Source of the DNA: Arcuatula senhousia
Lineage: Eukaryota; Mollusca; Bivalvia; Mytilida; Mytilidae
Assembly: GCA_963971305.1 (NCBI GenBank)
Contig: OZ020307.1
Coordinates: 49,659,702 to 49,723,701, forward strand
DNA: 64,000 nt
Direction of reading: 5' to 3'
Within the stretch, counting starts at the first letter, position 1; every line of letters starts with the position of its first letter. Shown here one piece after another: positions 12,240 through 25,262 of this stretch. Under the pieces are notes generated by a model, which was given only the letters and a program-made list of their open reading frames with translations, was not told where the DNA came from and made no database searches. The translations under genes were made by a program, and so were the position numbers.

Positions 12240-12700
12240 GAACAAATTCGACATTTTTTTTCGTTTTATTTTGGCCGGACTTCACTAGTGAAAATCCGGG
12301 TAATAAAATGGTGAATGTTGGGCGGGTGGCGGGCGGGCGGGCGGTCGAGCGGGGAAAATACTTTCGTAACAGTTTTCTCAGCATCTACTAATCACAGCCT
12401 CTTGATATTTGGAATACAGCATCAGCATGGGCTCTCATAACATGGGATTCGATTTCGGGTTTATCACACACCTACTTCCTGTTAACCGACTTAGGTAATT
12501 TTTTAGACTAATGTTTAATTAAAAAAAAATTGTTACAGTTTTCTCAGCAACTACTAATCCCAACCTCTTGATATTTGATATCAGCATGAGCTCCCATAAC
12601 GTGGTATTCGATTTCAGGTCTGTGGCTCATCACACTTCCTGTTAAACAAAATCCGGCCATTTCTGTCTTTGACCCATTTTTTAACGATTTGCCCTGATTT
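12240..12700 (+). repeat. Repeat with G-rich tract and internal duplication
   Basis: Begins GGCCGGACTTCACTAGTGAAA, has a G-rich tract at 12320-12344, then two copies of TTTTCTCAGCA-CTACTAAT...CTCTTGATATTTG (12370 and 12539). The long open frame on the minus strand is inside this repeat and is not a gene. Confidence 0.55.
12320..12344 (+). other. G-quadruplex-forming motif
   Basis: Five GGG runs separated by one to four bases (GGGCGGGTGGCGGGCGGGC...), the canonical G4 pattern. Confidence 0.75.
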
Positions 12701-12959
12701 TCTGCTGATAGCACTAATTTTGTAACGATGTGTTCAGTAAATGAACTGTTAGGTAGAATTCGTTGTTGGTTTAACAATGAAAACGTTATGACTTCAATCG
12801 CCAATCTTCCCTTCATGTTCAGCAACATTTCGACTGCTTTTGCTTAGAGAGTTTACCTATATGTACCTCATACCGGTTATTGATTCATTTTTCCAGAGCT
12901 TGTAACCTATATGTACATCAATTTCCTTGTTATAACGTCACGCTTGACGCTATATATAA

Positions 12960-13330
12960 TTGTTAACACAGAATTATGTTGCTCCTCGGTTGCGTTCACT
13001 GTAGAAATTTTATAAAAGACATCATGCTTTTATAGACAAAAATAGAGTTCAGATTTTGGTTTGTCATATGACTTTGTATTTTCCTCAATTATTGGATCTA
13101 AAACGCTGTATTGACGATAAGCAGCGAATGTGCTATATGTGTAGAAAGGAGGAACTGCCTACTCCTCCGGCTCCTGAGTTCACTGTGGATTCGACTTGAG
13201 TTGGCGGTGCTATTCAATTGTTTTTTTTTTGTATGTTTGTGATTTTTTTATGCGGTTTTGTTCATGTTAACTGGTTTTGCCTTTGTCCGTTTGGAATTTT
13301 TAATATTCGGATGCTCCGATGAAACCTCTA
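12960..13330 (+). repeat. RT-family 3' fragment, diverged
   Basis: Shares TTATG-TTGCTCCTCGGTTGC, the GACATCATGC block and the CTACTCCTCCGG...CTGAGTTCAC block with 45700-46050. Confidence 0.5.
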
Positions 13331-14049
13331 CTTCTTTGATATCTTTCTTTAAGGTGGGACGATACCAAATGACATATATCCAGATTTTAATGAAAATTGG
13401 TAGACATTTAGTTCTTAGTGATATACATCAATATATAAAATATAAAATGGGGGTCGTGGATCTTGTATTTTATTTAAATAAATGCATTTGAAAACTGCAA
13501 TTTTGGCGGGAAATTTACAAAGACATATAGGAAAAACACAGCTTTAACACCATTTTTTTTTACTTTTTGTACACAAAAATGTACTTACGATATCCAAATT
13601 ATGACCAAAAACAAACAATTTTCCTCGAAAATTTGCGATGCTTTGATGTGAAATAAAGGATATGTCACGGACTTCGTTTTTTAATGTATACTTTCCCCAT
13701 GTATTCATCATTTTCACGGGAAAACAATTCTAAAATTAAAATGTCCTTTTTGACGGTTGTTTTGGTTTTTTATTAGATTTTATTCAAACCAGGAATATGT
13801 GATTCACTGCTTACTCAGAATAGCCCCGCTATTCCCAAGGTAGAACATTTTTAACCATGGACCAATAACATCTGTATACAGTAAATCACTGCCTATAAAA
13901 GGCACCTCAAATATCCCTTTATTAACAATACAACCAATATTACCCTTTTTTATAAAGGGCACTTGCTTATACAAGGCATGATTTTGTCGTCCCATGGTTG
14001 CCCTTTATATACCGGTTTAACTGTATCTCAAAGATCAGCTTAATCGATA

Positions 14050-14155
14050 AACAGAAAGTACGCTTATGCCAAATAATAAATAAAAATCACAACAAAGTTT
14101 CAGACAGGCCATAAATTTTCGTCTCTTCAAGACTCATCGGAGGCGCTCTACCAAA
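14050..14155 (-). repeat. Hammerhead-derived repeat, copy 2 (decayed)
   Basis: On the minus strand GCGCCT, CCGATGA (14140-14134), an intact GTCT/AGAC stem II and GAAA are present, but the sequence after GAAA has lost stem III and the cleavage triplet. Confidence 0.55.
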
Positions 14156-14389
14156 AATATTGAAATATTCAAACACTACATGATAATGAAAAGCATAGAA
14201 CAATGTAGCCAAAGTATCGACTTTAGTCAACCTATGTTTTGGGTAGGGAGAAAGATAGGAATTAGGCAATTTTTGAATGTAAACAAATGTTAGCTCTGAA
14301 ATGTTCTTCAATACAAAAGTGTTGATGCCGGAGCGAAATGACATCGAAAAATTAAAGCTCCTCTTGCAATGCTAACCTTCACGGATGTA

Positions 14390-14485
14390 TGAATTAAAAA
14401 TTACAAAGTTCCAGACAATAAATTATGTTACACCTGTTGCGCGTGTCGTCTTTTCAATATACATCGGAGGCGCTCAACCCAAAAT
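14390..14485 (-). repeat. Hammerhead-derived repeat, copy 3 (decayed)
   Basis: The minus strand reads GCGCCT-CCGATGT with a damaged stem II and GACACGCGC in place of GAAACGCGC. The downstream TTATTGTCTGGAACTTTGT block is kept. Confidence 0.5.
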
Positions 14486-14499
14486 ATTGAAAAATAAAC

Positions 14500-17300
14500 A
14501 AGTCGATTCACAGGAAGTACATAAACTTTAGACCAAAATTAGGTTCCGGAAGTATTGGACATTATACATCATATTTTAAATTTTCAAGCCGCATCGGCAA
14601 TAAATAAGTGTAAAGACATTGATTTTAGGTCTTTTTCACCAAAACAAAGACCAAATTGTATTTCTTCTGCATATTTTTATAAGTAAGTTCTTTGCCTTTG
14701 CAAATAGAAGACCTTGTTGTTTTTCTTAAGCATATTTGTTATAAAACTATTTCTTATTCAAATGGAAAACTTAATGTATTTTTCTGTCTACTGTTAAGGC
14801 TTTTACCTTTAAGAAGTTGCAATATGTAATTATTTTCTAAGATAATAATCCGTAAACCATGATGGCAGCTTCTCTTTATTGCCAAGCGTTTCTTATTTAT
14901 AGACAAGTTCTTGGAGCTAACTTTATCAAACATTTTGTTTATATAACTGATTAGCAATATTTGTCATTTTTTATCAACCTTTTTTTATTTAGAGTGACAT
15001 TGGCAGACTTCATGTTTTTTTATGTTTTGGAACTTTCTACCATATAGAAATAAGACTTATACGTGATAATACAGTTACTAAAGGTAAATCATCCAACTTA
15101 GTATTTCGATCTAGGAAGAATTTTGATCAGATATTGTTTAAGAAATAGGATACCGGTCGCCTATTTAATTTCCATTGGTTGATACAGTAAGACGTTGGAA
15201 ATACCACAACAGTTTTAAACCAGGGAGATTTTTGACACATCGATTCAGCAAAGTAGGAACATAACTAGAATCATAGATACCTAACTCTATTTTCCACTCT
15301 TAATTTAATATAAGAATTCTAAATTTCGAAAAATATAGTGCAACATTATAATTAGCTTTAATTGTGAGTTCTATCTTGCTGTTGCTGTATACTGTATATA
15401 TAACGTATTTTATTTATATTTACAATTACGGTCGATTAGTGCCCTATCCTAGAAAAAATTATTAACGCAATGCGAAGAGATATTTTTGGAAAAAGACTTT
15501 ACACATGTAAACTAAGCTTTAAATGGTGTAAGATTAAATTACTAACCATAGAAATGAAGAAAAAAGATGAAATACTTGATGATTTTTGTTAAAATGCTAA
15601 AAACCTCCATTATCCTATATCCATATCATCGGTGTTTTCCAAAGGGAATATTTAAGGCCGTAAAATTTTCAATAGGAAGCAATAAATATAAATGTCATAA
15701 AATTTTGAAAGATTTAACTTATAAGAAAAAGACATTTTGTATTTGTAATTTTTTCTCAGATATAATATCTTGTGATTCTATTGTGATTGGATAAGAGTTA
15801 CTTTTATTCTTGGGTTATGTTTTTTTTTCTTGGAAAAAAACTACAGTGAAAATTCACCACTTGTATTTCGCCCTTGAAATCGTAGATAAATTTTACTGTT
15901 TGACGTTTTTTTCACTTTAACTTCTTATATTGAAGTACAAACTGAAAAAAGTATTATACAATAGAATATTTCCTTATCTTAGATAGTTTGTATATTTAAC
16001 AAAGTGTTAGATATGCAAATGCTTGTTCCCTTTTTTACCCGAATGTTATTATATAATGATAACGAATTGAAAACGAAATTGACTTTTAGACACAAAGTTA
16101 TAAATATCTGAAAACTGCTAATGAACAAACATAGCAAAGGGAATAAGTCATAAAACTGTTTCAAAGCCTTTCTTATTTTTTATCTACCGGTATACATTGT
16201 CATTGAAAAAAAGTTTTGATAATCCTTAATATCAGAATTAAATTATAATCATCAAAGTATAAGTTATTAAGTAGAAGTCCACCTAAGAATCATGCAAAAT
16301 TAAAGAAAAGTGATACATCGATAAAAAGGCTACAGTGGTTTATCTTTAACGAAAGATAGTTCAAAGTATATAAAATAAGAAATAATTAACAATTTGCTCA
16401 TAACTGCCTGATCCTGGGAGAAATCTTGCCATTTTGTTACAATGGTTTCTATTGAAACTATTGACAATTTGCATATTTATCTCCCTTTCTTATATTTTTC
16501 CAATGCATTCTATATATTTTTTTCTCTCAGGACCAGGGCTAGTTTGCAAAAAGAGCACATCGTATCAAAACAGGGTGCTAGTAGGAGTAACATATCAAAA
16601 AGAAATTGGTGTAGGCTTTCCACCCATGAATCGCTCTTTGCATGATTCTTATAAAAAGTGCTACTTAATTTGTTACCAATGTATGGTGAATGCGTGTGAA
16701 TACATGTAAGGTCAAACATAAAAATACGCGTGTTTCCAGTTACATGTTTGAAAACATCCGGTAGGTAGATGGCAATATTTTTTACAGGTTTGTTTACCTT
16801 GAGTATATAAAGTGTAGAGTAAAAGTTTAACGGTGCCTCAGCAAAAATGGCAATGAAAAATGTTAGCTTTGAAATAAAGAATAGGGTAGGTAGGGCAACT
16901 TGAAACATATGTTTTTGTTTGACAATGTTTTGGCATTCAATTACAAACGTTTGATAAAGGTATCAGAAAACAAGTCACATTTTCGCTCTGACATCATGAA
17001 GAAATTGGATAAATAATTATGATATATAAAACACAGTATTCATAGATACATACTCATTATTTAAAAAAAAATTGGGATAATTAAACACTAAACAGACAAT
17101 TTGTACTTTGATTTACTCTTTAACCGACTTGAGAGTTTACTGAAAATCCTTTTTTTATAAAAGTATAAAACATTTTCAGAAATGTATCCAGGTTATTCTG
17201 TCTCTGTGCGTGAAGGGTGTAAAAACAAAGGAAACCCTTTACTGCTATCCTTGGGTACAGGTGATTTCTATTGCAGAAGTTGTAAATAAAGAATGTATAT
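14500..17300. other. Gene-poor stretch
   Basis: AT-rich DNA with short chance frames. A block at 15560-15670 matches 59555-59640 in the second segment. It would be intronic if the candidate signal exon at 17.4 kb is right. Confidence 0.5.
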
Positions 17301-17366
17301 ATTAAAAGTTAAAAAATATGCCTAGAAACAATCATTATTTTACCTATGATAAATTATTTGTCTTAC

Positions 17367-17436
17367 CGCTAATGACGAAGCTGTTCATTATCAGACCATT
17401 AAAAATCAGTTTTGTAAAATATTTTATTGGCGCCAT
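17367..17436 (-). CDS. Candidate first coding exon (signal peptide) of copy A
   Basis: On the minus strand an ATG at 17436 opens 23 codons (MAPIKYFTKLIF... ending in SFVIS) and stops at a GTAAGA donor in phase 1. That is the phase needed by the first Ig exon 8.6 kb away, and the junction would read ...VIS-G-EGTANF, a plausible signal-peptide cleavage site. The donor and surroundings are conserved at about 61168 in the second duplicated segment, but the B copy has an in-frame stop in this frame. Supported only by position, phase and weak hydrophobicity. Confidence 0.35.
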
Positions 17437-18399
17437 TACGGTAAGCATACAACATCTAGTACACGATTCGATTGTATTGATTGAACTTCTATTTATACAT
17501 TATCTTTTATTTGATACCTGGAAAAAACTTTTTACATAAAATGATATCATTTCTACTGTTATAATAAAGAGTTACGACAATTCACGCTCTTAAACGTTTT
17601 ATATCTCCCACTAGTATTAAAGTTTTAAACAAAATTATGAGCTGTAAAATTTTATTTATTGCACCATGATTCTTTTAATTTTTATTTGCTATATTTTTAG
17701 AAAATTATTTCAACAAAAGAAAATTTGTAAGTGGGACACAACTGTTGGGGATTTTCAAATAATTGAAATAGTTTGCACTCCTAGTAGTTTTTATCAAGTT
17801 AAAAGAATAAATGCAATCTTTGCGTTGTCTACACAGACTGATAGATAAAATAAAATTGTCTTTAAATATTGAATACTTGATAAATGTGATTTCAATCTTT
17901 AGAATTTTCAATAAAAATGTATGCACAACCTATAAAAAACAAACAAGTGAAACAAAAATAGGCATATAAGTCAGAGCAATTATTCTTAGCAAGCTTTAAG
18001 ATTTTAATGTTTTTCGTCCTTTTAATATATTATGAACTGATCTTGTAAATGTAATAACAGAATTGTATGCGCATAAAGACAAATATAAGATTTCGAGATC
18101 TCTAAGATGAGTTCAGGTATTGGTTTGTTAAAGGATTTTGTTTTGTCTTTCTTTGCTGGTTTTCGCAAACGTAATTGAAACTTGCAAAGCGAAGGGTGTA
18201 CTATAGCAAACAAGAACTTATGACTCTTTACGACTAGAGTTCGCGTTGTACATGTCTTTTTGTCCCGTTCTCTTTGGTGTTTACTTGTTTTGTCCTTGCT
18301 CCTTTTGACTTTTTACATTGGCATGCCCATAGGTTTATCTGTTTCTTCTCTTGTGTTATATGAAATGCAATGTACGACAGTCCATGTATCGTCCATTGA

Positions 18400-19110
18400 A
18401 GATTACCGCTTGTTAGCTCAACTGACCAGAATGGTCATGTGAGCTATTGTCATTACTTGACCGCTGTGGCTAAAAGTATAACATTGAGGTAAATTGCAGT
18501 TTTTTGGTAATAACTCAAAAAGGGTGACAAATTTTTATATTCTGATTGAGAACAAACGCGATCAACACCTCATGATCAACCAGCTCTGAAATTTTGAAGA
18601 AGATGCAACATCCCATGAAAGAATAATTGCCCTTTTATTTATTTTTTATGAATTTTGCATTTACAAAGTTAAAATGCATATTGTTCAGCACATCATGATC
18701 TACAAAAGTTGCAGACGTACCAATGGGGTATCCGAATTTCAAAAGCCCGAAATGGCTGAGACAAAACCAGTTACATGTAATACTAACAAGAATGGGACAA
18801 AAACAGACAACATGTAAAACATGAAAAAACAAAATAACTGAACATACAAGATTGTAATACTGCTCATTTTAGGGGTTATTCCTCCTAGAATGTTGAAGGA
18901 AAGAAAATTAGTAAAAGGTTTCAATTGCTAAAATATTGCTCTGTACAACCATTACTATATAAGTTAAACCATATTGTCAGATAACCCCCTTATTACACTT
19001 ATGACCCTTTCAATGTAAAATGAATTTTGCCTAATAACCTTTACCTCAGCCACATATGCCAAGTGAGCGATTCAGGTTCCTGGGAGCCTCTTGTTCATTG
19101 TTAGAGTCCT
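18400..19110 (+). repeat. Interspersed repeat (TGAGCTATTGTC type), copy 3
   Basis: Starts ATGTGAGCTATTGTCATTACTTG and follows the family order. Interrupted at 18715-18850 by an RT-family fragment. Confidence 0.5.
18715..18850 (-). repeat. RT-family 3' terminal fragment
   Basis: CCAATGGGGTATCCGAA and the GACAAAACCAGT block match the reverse complement of 45960-46100. Confidence 0.5.
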
Positions 19111-20303
19111 TATTTATTGAACAAAAATGCATGATTTTGCGACGAATTTTTGCCCCCAAAAAACAGTATTAGATTGTATGAAAACAAATATAGGTTGTGT
19201 TATTTTTAGAGGATATTTTCAACATATACGTAGTGCATTTGTACGAAAAATCTTCATTACTCATGTCACCACACACCATTACCTGATTTATCGAAATCCG
19301 ATGGATACGGTAAACACCCATCCCAATTTTTTGTGTTTTTAATGTTTTGTATTTCCTCGTTCTGTTCTAGTTCGTGTTAACAGAATGTTTAGAATGCCCA
19401 CTTAATGCTTCTTTGCTTCTTAAATATTAAACGACATTGAAAATTCGTAACCCAATGATATACAACGGATGTTGATGTATCATTCTTTTTTTATGTTATT
19501 AAATGAGAACAGATGGGTCTTGATCGCATATATTGCGTTTTGAGGTATCGTGACGGTGTGGTCATGAGCTAAAATTAAAATTTGTTCAAATTAACACTTA
19601 AGATCGATAAAATCTACACATTTCTAAACAAACATGTGTTTAGGTATTTAGTTCTTTCAAGACAGTCACTATAACCTCAGCATTCATATAAGACTTTTTC
19701 AGACATAATCATCTTAATACATCTGATTTACTACGAGGCATTTTGTCTTAACACTGGTGGTAAGTTTAAATAAGAACTAACATTTTTTTTTCAATTTAGT
19801 ATTCAAATGGCCAATTCAGATCATTTTAAAACCACTGGTGTTGGTACTTTAGACAAGAAAACTCACTTTGACAAAAACATCAGATGGTAAGTAAACAAAT
19901 AACCAAGTCAGGACTATTGTGATCTTCAATTTTTTTCGGTATGTCTTATTGCTTTATTTTGTCTTATGACTATTTGAGATTGATTCTCCAAGTTCGGTAA
20001 TTTTGTTATAACCTTTATTAAGTGTTAAGCTAAGCACAACCCGTGCCACTTTTTGTCATTCACACTTTTGTATTCGTCTTAATTTAATCTTGATGGGGCC
20101 TGGGTTGCCGAGTTGATTTAGGCGCATGTTTAAATACCACACTATTGATCATTTGCTAATAACCTCTTAGGTGGTGTTCGAGTTACGCTTATTAGGTTTG
20201 TCAGTTGCCTGCCCAAAGTCAATGGTTCTCGCTGTGTACTACGGTTTCCTCCACCAATAAAACTGATCACCCCACATGGCCAAGGTTGGTCAAAACTTCA
20301 CCA

Positions 20304-20343
20304 AACACACACACACACATACACACACACACACACACACACA
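20304..20343 (+). repeat. (CA)n microsatellite
   Basis: About 20 CA units, interrupted once by a TA. Confidence 0.95.
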
Positions 20344-22799
20344 GGCATAAAGGTGATGATTTAAGCTTTTTCATTGTAAATGTCTATTTCTAAAATGTAA
20401 CATTCCATGGACTCCAGCTTAAGGAAATCACGAATCGAAATTGAGTCTTTATTGAAGAGATTGATGATGTGTATCATGATAGAGTAAGGCATCGCCAAAC
20501 ACATTTTTTACGCAGGATTGTGTTTCACTTAGTATTTTTGTCACAGAGGAAAATATACAGAAAAACGGAATTTCTATCCTTCAAAGGAATAGTGATTACA
20601 GTTTGTCAAAGAGTGTTTATATTGTTTTTCCAACACTTTTATTAGTAGTAACGTGATGGTATGACCAGGAACTGCTTACCTTTCTGGAGCATCTGGATTT
20701 ATTCTCCGTTCCTTTCAAGTTTTGCTAATTGCAGAATTTAGTATGTTAGTGTCAGGCCGAATCTAATTTTAGGAATTCTTAAGGATATAGGTACCTAATG
20801 TTACATGAAAACAGAAGAATTGTATATTTCCGTCTCAATAAATAATAAATACTTATTGAAGGACATTGATAAAGATATAATTAGCATATTTTGAGAATGG
20901 TTAAAACCAAATGAAAGTGATCATTAAGTATGGCATCTTTGTTTCCTTATACTGCACATGGTGGATATCCTCGTAGCTCTATTTGGCTTCCCTATTCGAA
21001 ATGATCTGTTGTGTGTTTTTTTTTTATTTTGAAATACAATTCGTAATCGATCGTCCAATGTTTTGATTTAAATGCTGCGGATGAGGGTAATGTCTTACAA
21101 AATATGTATATTCAACATATTCAAGTTTACTTGACTCATACCTAAAATTGGTATTCTAATTTAGATGGACTGAAGGTAACACACTGTCGGTTTCTTGTAG
21201 ATTCACATAGCTCATGTAAGGCTCAAATTTGAACTGGGTTCTATAAAGATTTGTCGTTCATTAAGTTACTTTGAATAGGCCAAATTAAAATGTATGCATA
21301 AACAATATCCAAACAATATAATTTCGCTGATTTGACCAATTCGCGCATTTTGTACATAACAAGTAAACTACAATTTGAAGAGTCCACCACAAGCCTCAAA
21401 TCTTTACAGCCTGGGTGAAAGTAAATATTTTTTTTTAATTCAGAAATATTGGTATATACGAGACTTCCAGAAAAGCAAACCATCAATGAACATGTATTAT
21501 CATATTTATTTATCGTTATCTTTTCAAACATTTAGTACTTCTTGTTACAACAGACCCTTCATGTTTCAAGCAATATCTATGATACAAGAGACCAAATGAT
21601 CGATATTCTATCATACAAAAGCTTTTCTTCCTGCGAAAGGTTATCATCGTATATAACAGGTAAAAACAAATATACATTTTACACCGTAGTCACAGCGGGT
21701 TTTCAATGTCATGGCTCATAATGTTAAAATCTTCCCTTTTTAGGTCAAGTCTGCATTATTATTTGATAATAAATTATTTATGATATTTGTTTTATCTGAT
21801 AGGCAATGTTTATTGCGTCACGGCTGCACACGAGACTATTATACTGGTAAAAGGTCTTGATTATAAATATGCCTAGGTCGGTTCTGACAAGTTTATATAT
21901 AGCACAAATGTAATAGTGAAACAATTTTAACAGGTGGAAGATTTTACCTTTTAAGGATAATGTTTTCGTCAAACTTTTAACCGATATTTTTTGAGAGAGT
22001 ATAAATAAATACGATCGCCAACACGTGCTTTTTATGAAATAATTAGATATAACATGACTCGCAAAACAAATCTTTAAAATGAGCGGTGAAAAATTTGGTT
22101 GTTGTATTTGTATTAATGTCATATTAAAAATAAACATATTAAAGAAACTCTTTTTCACCCAAACAGCTTTGACAAGAAGGGAGATTTTATGGCCATGTTT
22201 ACCTTTATGATTGTCCATTGACCAATACACTTAATAAAATAGAAGTCAATAAGTGGAAAATAACATTACTTTATAAGGAGAATTTACCCATGTTAAACAA
22301 AATAACATTTAAAACCAATGATATTTGGTATTTGCGAAATATGAGCAAGGAAGTTAAAGAATACATGTTTATGTTGGAAACTTTTCTATCAAACCGACAA
22401 TAAAGTGTTACCATTTTCCCCCATTTGAAAGGTCTATCTTTTACAATTTTGGTTGATTAATAGGTCAAACGAAATCTAGAAAACCCGACCTGTTAAACAG
22501 TTTTTAAAATTACAACATCGACCCATTATCAGCCTTAGTTTGGAATATAGACTTCAAGACTGAGGTTGGAATAAAGAATCAAGAAATGCATTTTACCATG
22601 TGCTTTTGTGATTCTGATATGAAAACTTGAGTTCATATTGCTAATTGTAGTCTGGTTATAAAATGTTTTTTGTGCAATCTGTGGTTTGTTTTTGTGATGA
22701 CTTTATGTCTACCAATTTTGTCGGTATTCTTGATAATCGATTGTCCAATTGGTACACCTTTGACTCTTTGATGTTGTCATCTTTTTTATTGTATTTCTA

Positions 22800-22935
22800 A
22801 ATACAAATACCAAAAAGGGTATACATCGGTAAATTTGTTTATATTGTATATCGATGTTTCACTGAGTAGCCTTTCATCAACAACATTGGAATCTGAACAT
22901 TGGAAGGTCAACAACCAAAAGTGAATGAAAAATTC
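22800..22935 (+). repeat. Short dispersed repeat (CCTTTCATCA...CATTGGAAGGTC)
   Basis: Shares GAGTA-CCTTTCATCA and AACATTGGAAGGTC with 49490-49600. Both non-coding. Confidence 0.4.
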
Positions 22936-23006
22936 TCAAAGCCAAAAGGTAATACACGAATACGTATTTATTTGCAATTATTGAAAAAACACTACTATAA
23001 CGTTTC

Positions 23007-23021
23007 GGGGGGAGGGGGGGG
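23007..23021 (+). repeat. G-rich run
   Basis: GGGGGGAGGGGGGGG, alone in AT-rich sequence. Confidence 0.9.
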
Positions 23022-23195
23022 CTTACACAAGGGGATGTGACTTAACTGTGATATTAGAACCAGATTGCATCTAATTTAATCTTCAACACAATCATCAGTA
23101 ACGATTATATCTTGGACGGGTGTTTTGGTAAGATTTTAATCTGCATATAGATACATATAATTTATCGTTATAAAAATATTCGCAAAACAACATTT

Positions 23196-24956
23196 TTTCA
23201 TTTGTTAAAAATACGGTCACGGTTGCTCTTGTGGTTCCTCTGACGTCATGACGTTGTAAAGTACCAGATATCTCATCGCAAAATTATTGCGGTATTGAAT
23301 GTGAAGAAGGTGAATACATTTAATGATCTTAAATAGCAAGGATGGTGCGATTTTTAGCGTTTAATGAATGTACATGTATTATTCAAAAAATGATTAGCAG
23401 ACGATGAAGTTTTGAGTCATTCTTTTCGAGTTATACCGGTTGACAACTTCTTTTTCCCAATCATATTTCAAGTATTCAGAGGTTTTGAACTTCCGAGGTG
23501 AAGACGCTACTTTCAATCGGAAAACCTATTATGTATGTGCAGATTGTAGACCATTTTGGTCATTAAACTTCCCACCCTACCGCTTCTCATCCTCAAAGGA
23601 CTGTTTGATCTTATTCTTTTTCGACAAACTTCTGATTTTGCCTATTTTTTTCTTGGAAAGTTTAAAAGAACTTCAGCTTGGTCGATTTCACTAAAAATGG
23701 AATCGTTTTTTAATAATAAAAAAGATTTAAATCGACCAAGGGAATTTGCATTTTTAACTTTATCGATCTTTAGGTTACTCGATCGGTTGTTTTACATTGA
23801 AATAAAAACCAGAAATCTAGCCTAAAATATGCTGCACAGATTTTCGTTATTTTCAAAATCAATAATATATGTGTATTTTAACGTGATTGAACGCTATGAA
23901 CGTCACTTTCGTTGTGTTTATTTACAAGGACATCTGCTAACGTCAGTGCTACATCTTTTGATATGGTCATAAAATAAATCACCTTTTCTTTTCGCTGTGA
24001 ACAAATGAAAGCAATAAAATTATACGAAAAAAATGGGTTATAATCTAATATAGGGTGCTCTTATCACGTGCATGTATCACATCTCAATCTTATCGTTGAT
24101 GGGGCAAGTGTTTTCCTATTTTAGGTGCTTTCGTCGAGTACGCCATCCATTTTTCATGTCTGAAAATGTAGGTGCTTATTTTGCTTGAAACTTTGTTGGG
24201 ACTATTTTTTTTATATTACAACCTACTTTTTCGTCCAGTCAGATTCTGATTCATTGAGTCGTCCACCTATTCACTTAGATTTTTTTTGTAGGCGTGGGCA
24301 TCAGGACCACTGATGGTTTTCATTGGATCAAATTCAAAAGAAAAAATGACAATTAAAACATTTTATGACATTGTCAAAATATATTGCGTTGGCGTAAGTA
24401 GATGTCGGTTGTAAATAAATGCAACGAAAGTGACGTTTTTAACGTCGAAACGCGTTCAAATAGCCATTAGCTTTGATTTTCTTTATAAAAAATCACCAAA
24501 TTGCAAAAACTACCTTGTGCAGCATATTTTAGGCTATATATTTGTTTTTTTTTACTTTATTGAAAAACAATTGAGAAACTTGCAATTGAAAATCGATAAA
24601 ATGCAAAAAATAGTAAAACATACTTCAACAATTTTAAAGGCATTTTGGCTACCAAAATCATGTTTTTTTTTCTCCCCTAATTTTTATGTCAGTTAGACCG
24701 AATTCTAATAAAAGAAAACTCAGAATAAACATTTAGTACCAATTTGCCTTTAACTTGGTTTATTACGTTTAGAATTATTCGACCGTCTTGATTTTGTGTT
24801 TGTTTACAAAATGTACCTTCGTAAAACATCATTTCCATTTGAATGTAACCAACCCCCTTCTTCACATTCATTCAACGCGATAATTGCTAGCACTGAACAA
24901 CATTATGACGTCACACTAAACCGTGACCGATTTTTAAAAACTTTTTTTAACACATG
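23196..24956. mobile_element. 1.8-kb foldback element with long imperfect arms
   Basis: The left arm (about 23196-23950) and right arm (about 24380-24956) are reverse complements in several ordered blocks: CGGTCACGGTT with AACCGTGACCG, CTGACGTCATGA with TTATGACGTCA, CCTAAAATATGCTGCACA with TGTGCAGCATATTTTAGG, and AACGTCACTTTCGTTG with CAACGAAAGTGACGTT. No transposase frame is visible. Part of the right arm (24630-24870) recurs in direct orientation at 29900-30110. Confidence 0.65.
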
Positions 24957-25077
24957 AAATAACTTTATTGCACTCCTTGCTGTATAAAAAGTATCACATA
25001 ATATATAGCATTCTACTTTGCACTCCCTGTTAAAGTAGTCATTATTCAACCATATGAAAGAAGCTAAGAGTCACAAA

Positions 25078-25262
25078 TGGGGCATTCGAGTATCAACAGT
25101 CTAAAAGGGCAACGACGAAACCGCTTAACACGAACAAAAACTGCACGAAACACAAAACACAAACTCAACCGATCGGAAATCAACAACGCGAACTCAAGTC
25201 GTAACAAGAGTTAACTCAGGTGCTCCGAAAGAGTAAGCGGTTTCTGCCTGCAATAGCACATC
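25078..25262 (-). repeat. RT-family 3' UTR fragment
   Basis: Contains CAGGTGCTCCGAAAGAGTAAGC and the reverse complement of the TGCTATAGCA area. Non-coding. Confidence 0.5.

Larger units (their letters stand above)
2390..22000. repeat. Segmental duplication, copy A
   Basis: By eye, blocks within this span match blocks at about 37.4-64 kb in the same order and orientation: 2400-2740 with 37440-37640, 6830-8925 with 38293-43905, 15560-15670 with 59555-59640, 17310-17920 with 61110-61680, and 21780-21840 with 63895-63950. The spacing between copies is 35 kb at the Ig genes and 42-44 kb further right, explained partly by the Penelope composite and other insertions in copy B. Outer limits are approximate. 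Confidence 0.6.
18850..23190. other. Gene-free stretch
   Basis: Contains the end of a TTAGCTCA repeat (to 19110), a piece of the 9.95-10.2 kb RT-family 3' end at about 19940-20015, the CA microsatellite and an RT-family scrap at 20640-20700. The long minus frames at 21531-21241 and 22230-21778 have no recognisable domain and are biased to AT-rich codons. Confidence 0.5.

Noticed and set aside
12544..12828. 94-codon minus-strand frame
   Set aside because: It overlaps an internally duplicated repeat at 12240-12700, and the second half-unit does not preserve the frame.
17666..17848. Small plus-strand membrane protein (MILLIFICYIFRKLF...)
   Set aside because: The duplicate at about 61465 has a stop after the FRK codons and non-triplet indels, so the conservation is not coding.
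21778..22230. 150-codon minus-strand frame
   Set aside because: Composition follows AT-rich DNA (Ile, Phe, Lys, Tyr rich), with no domain. The matching duplicate near 63.9 kb lies at the window edge and gives no support.
24421..24455. Hammerhead-like order GTGACGTT-TTTAACGTC-GAAACGCG
   Set aside because: The hairpin and GAAAC are present but there is no CUGANGA core. The segment is explained as part of the foldback arm.
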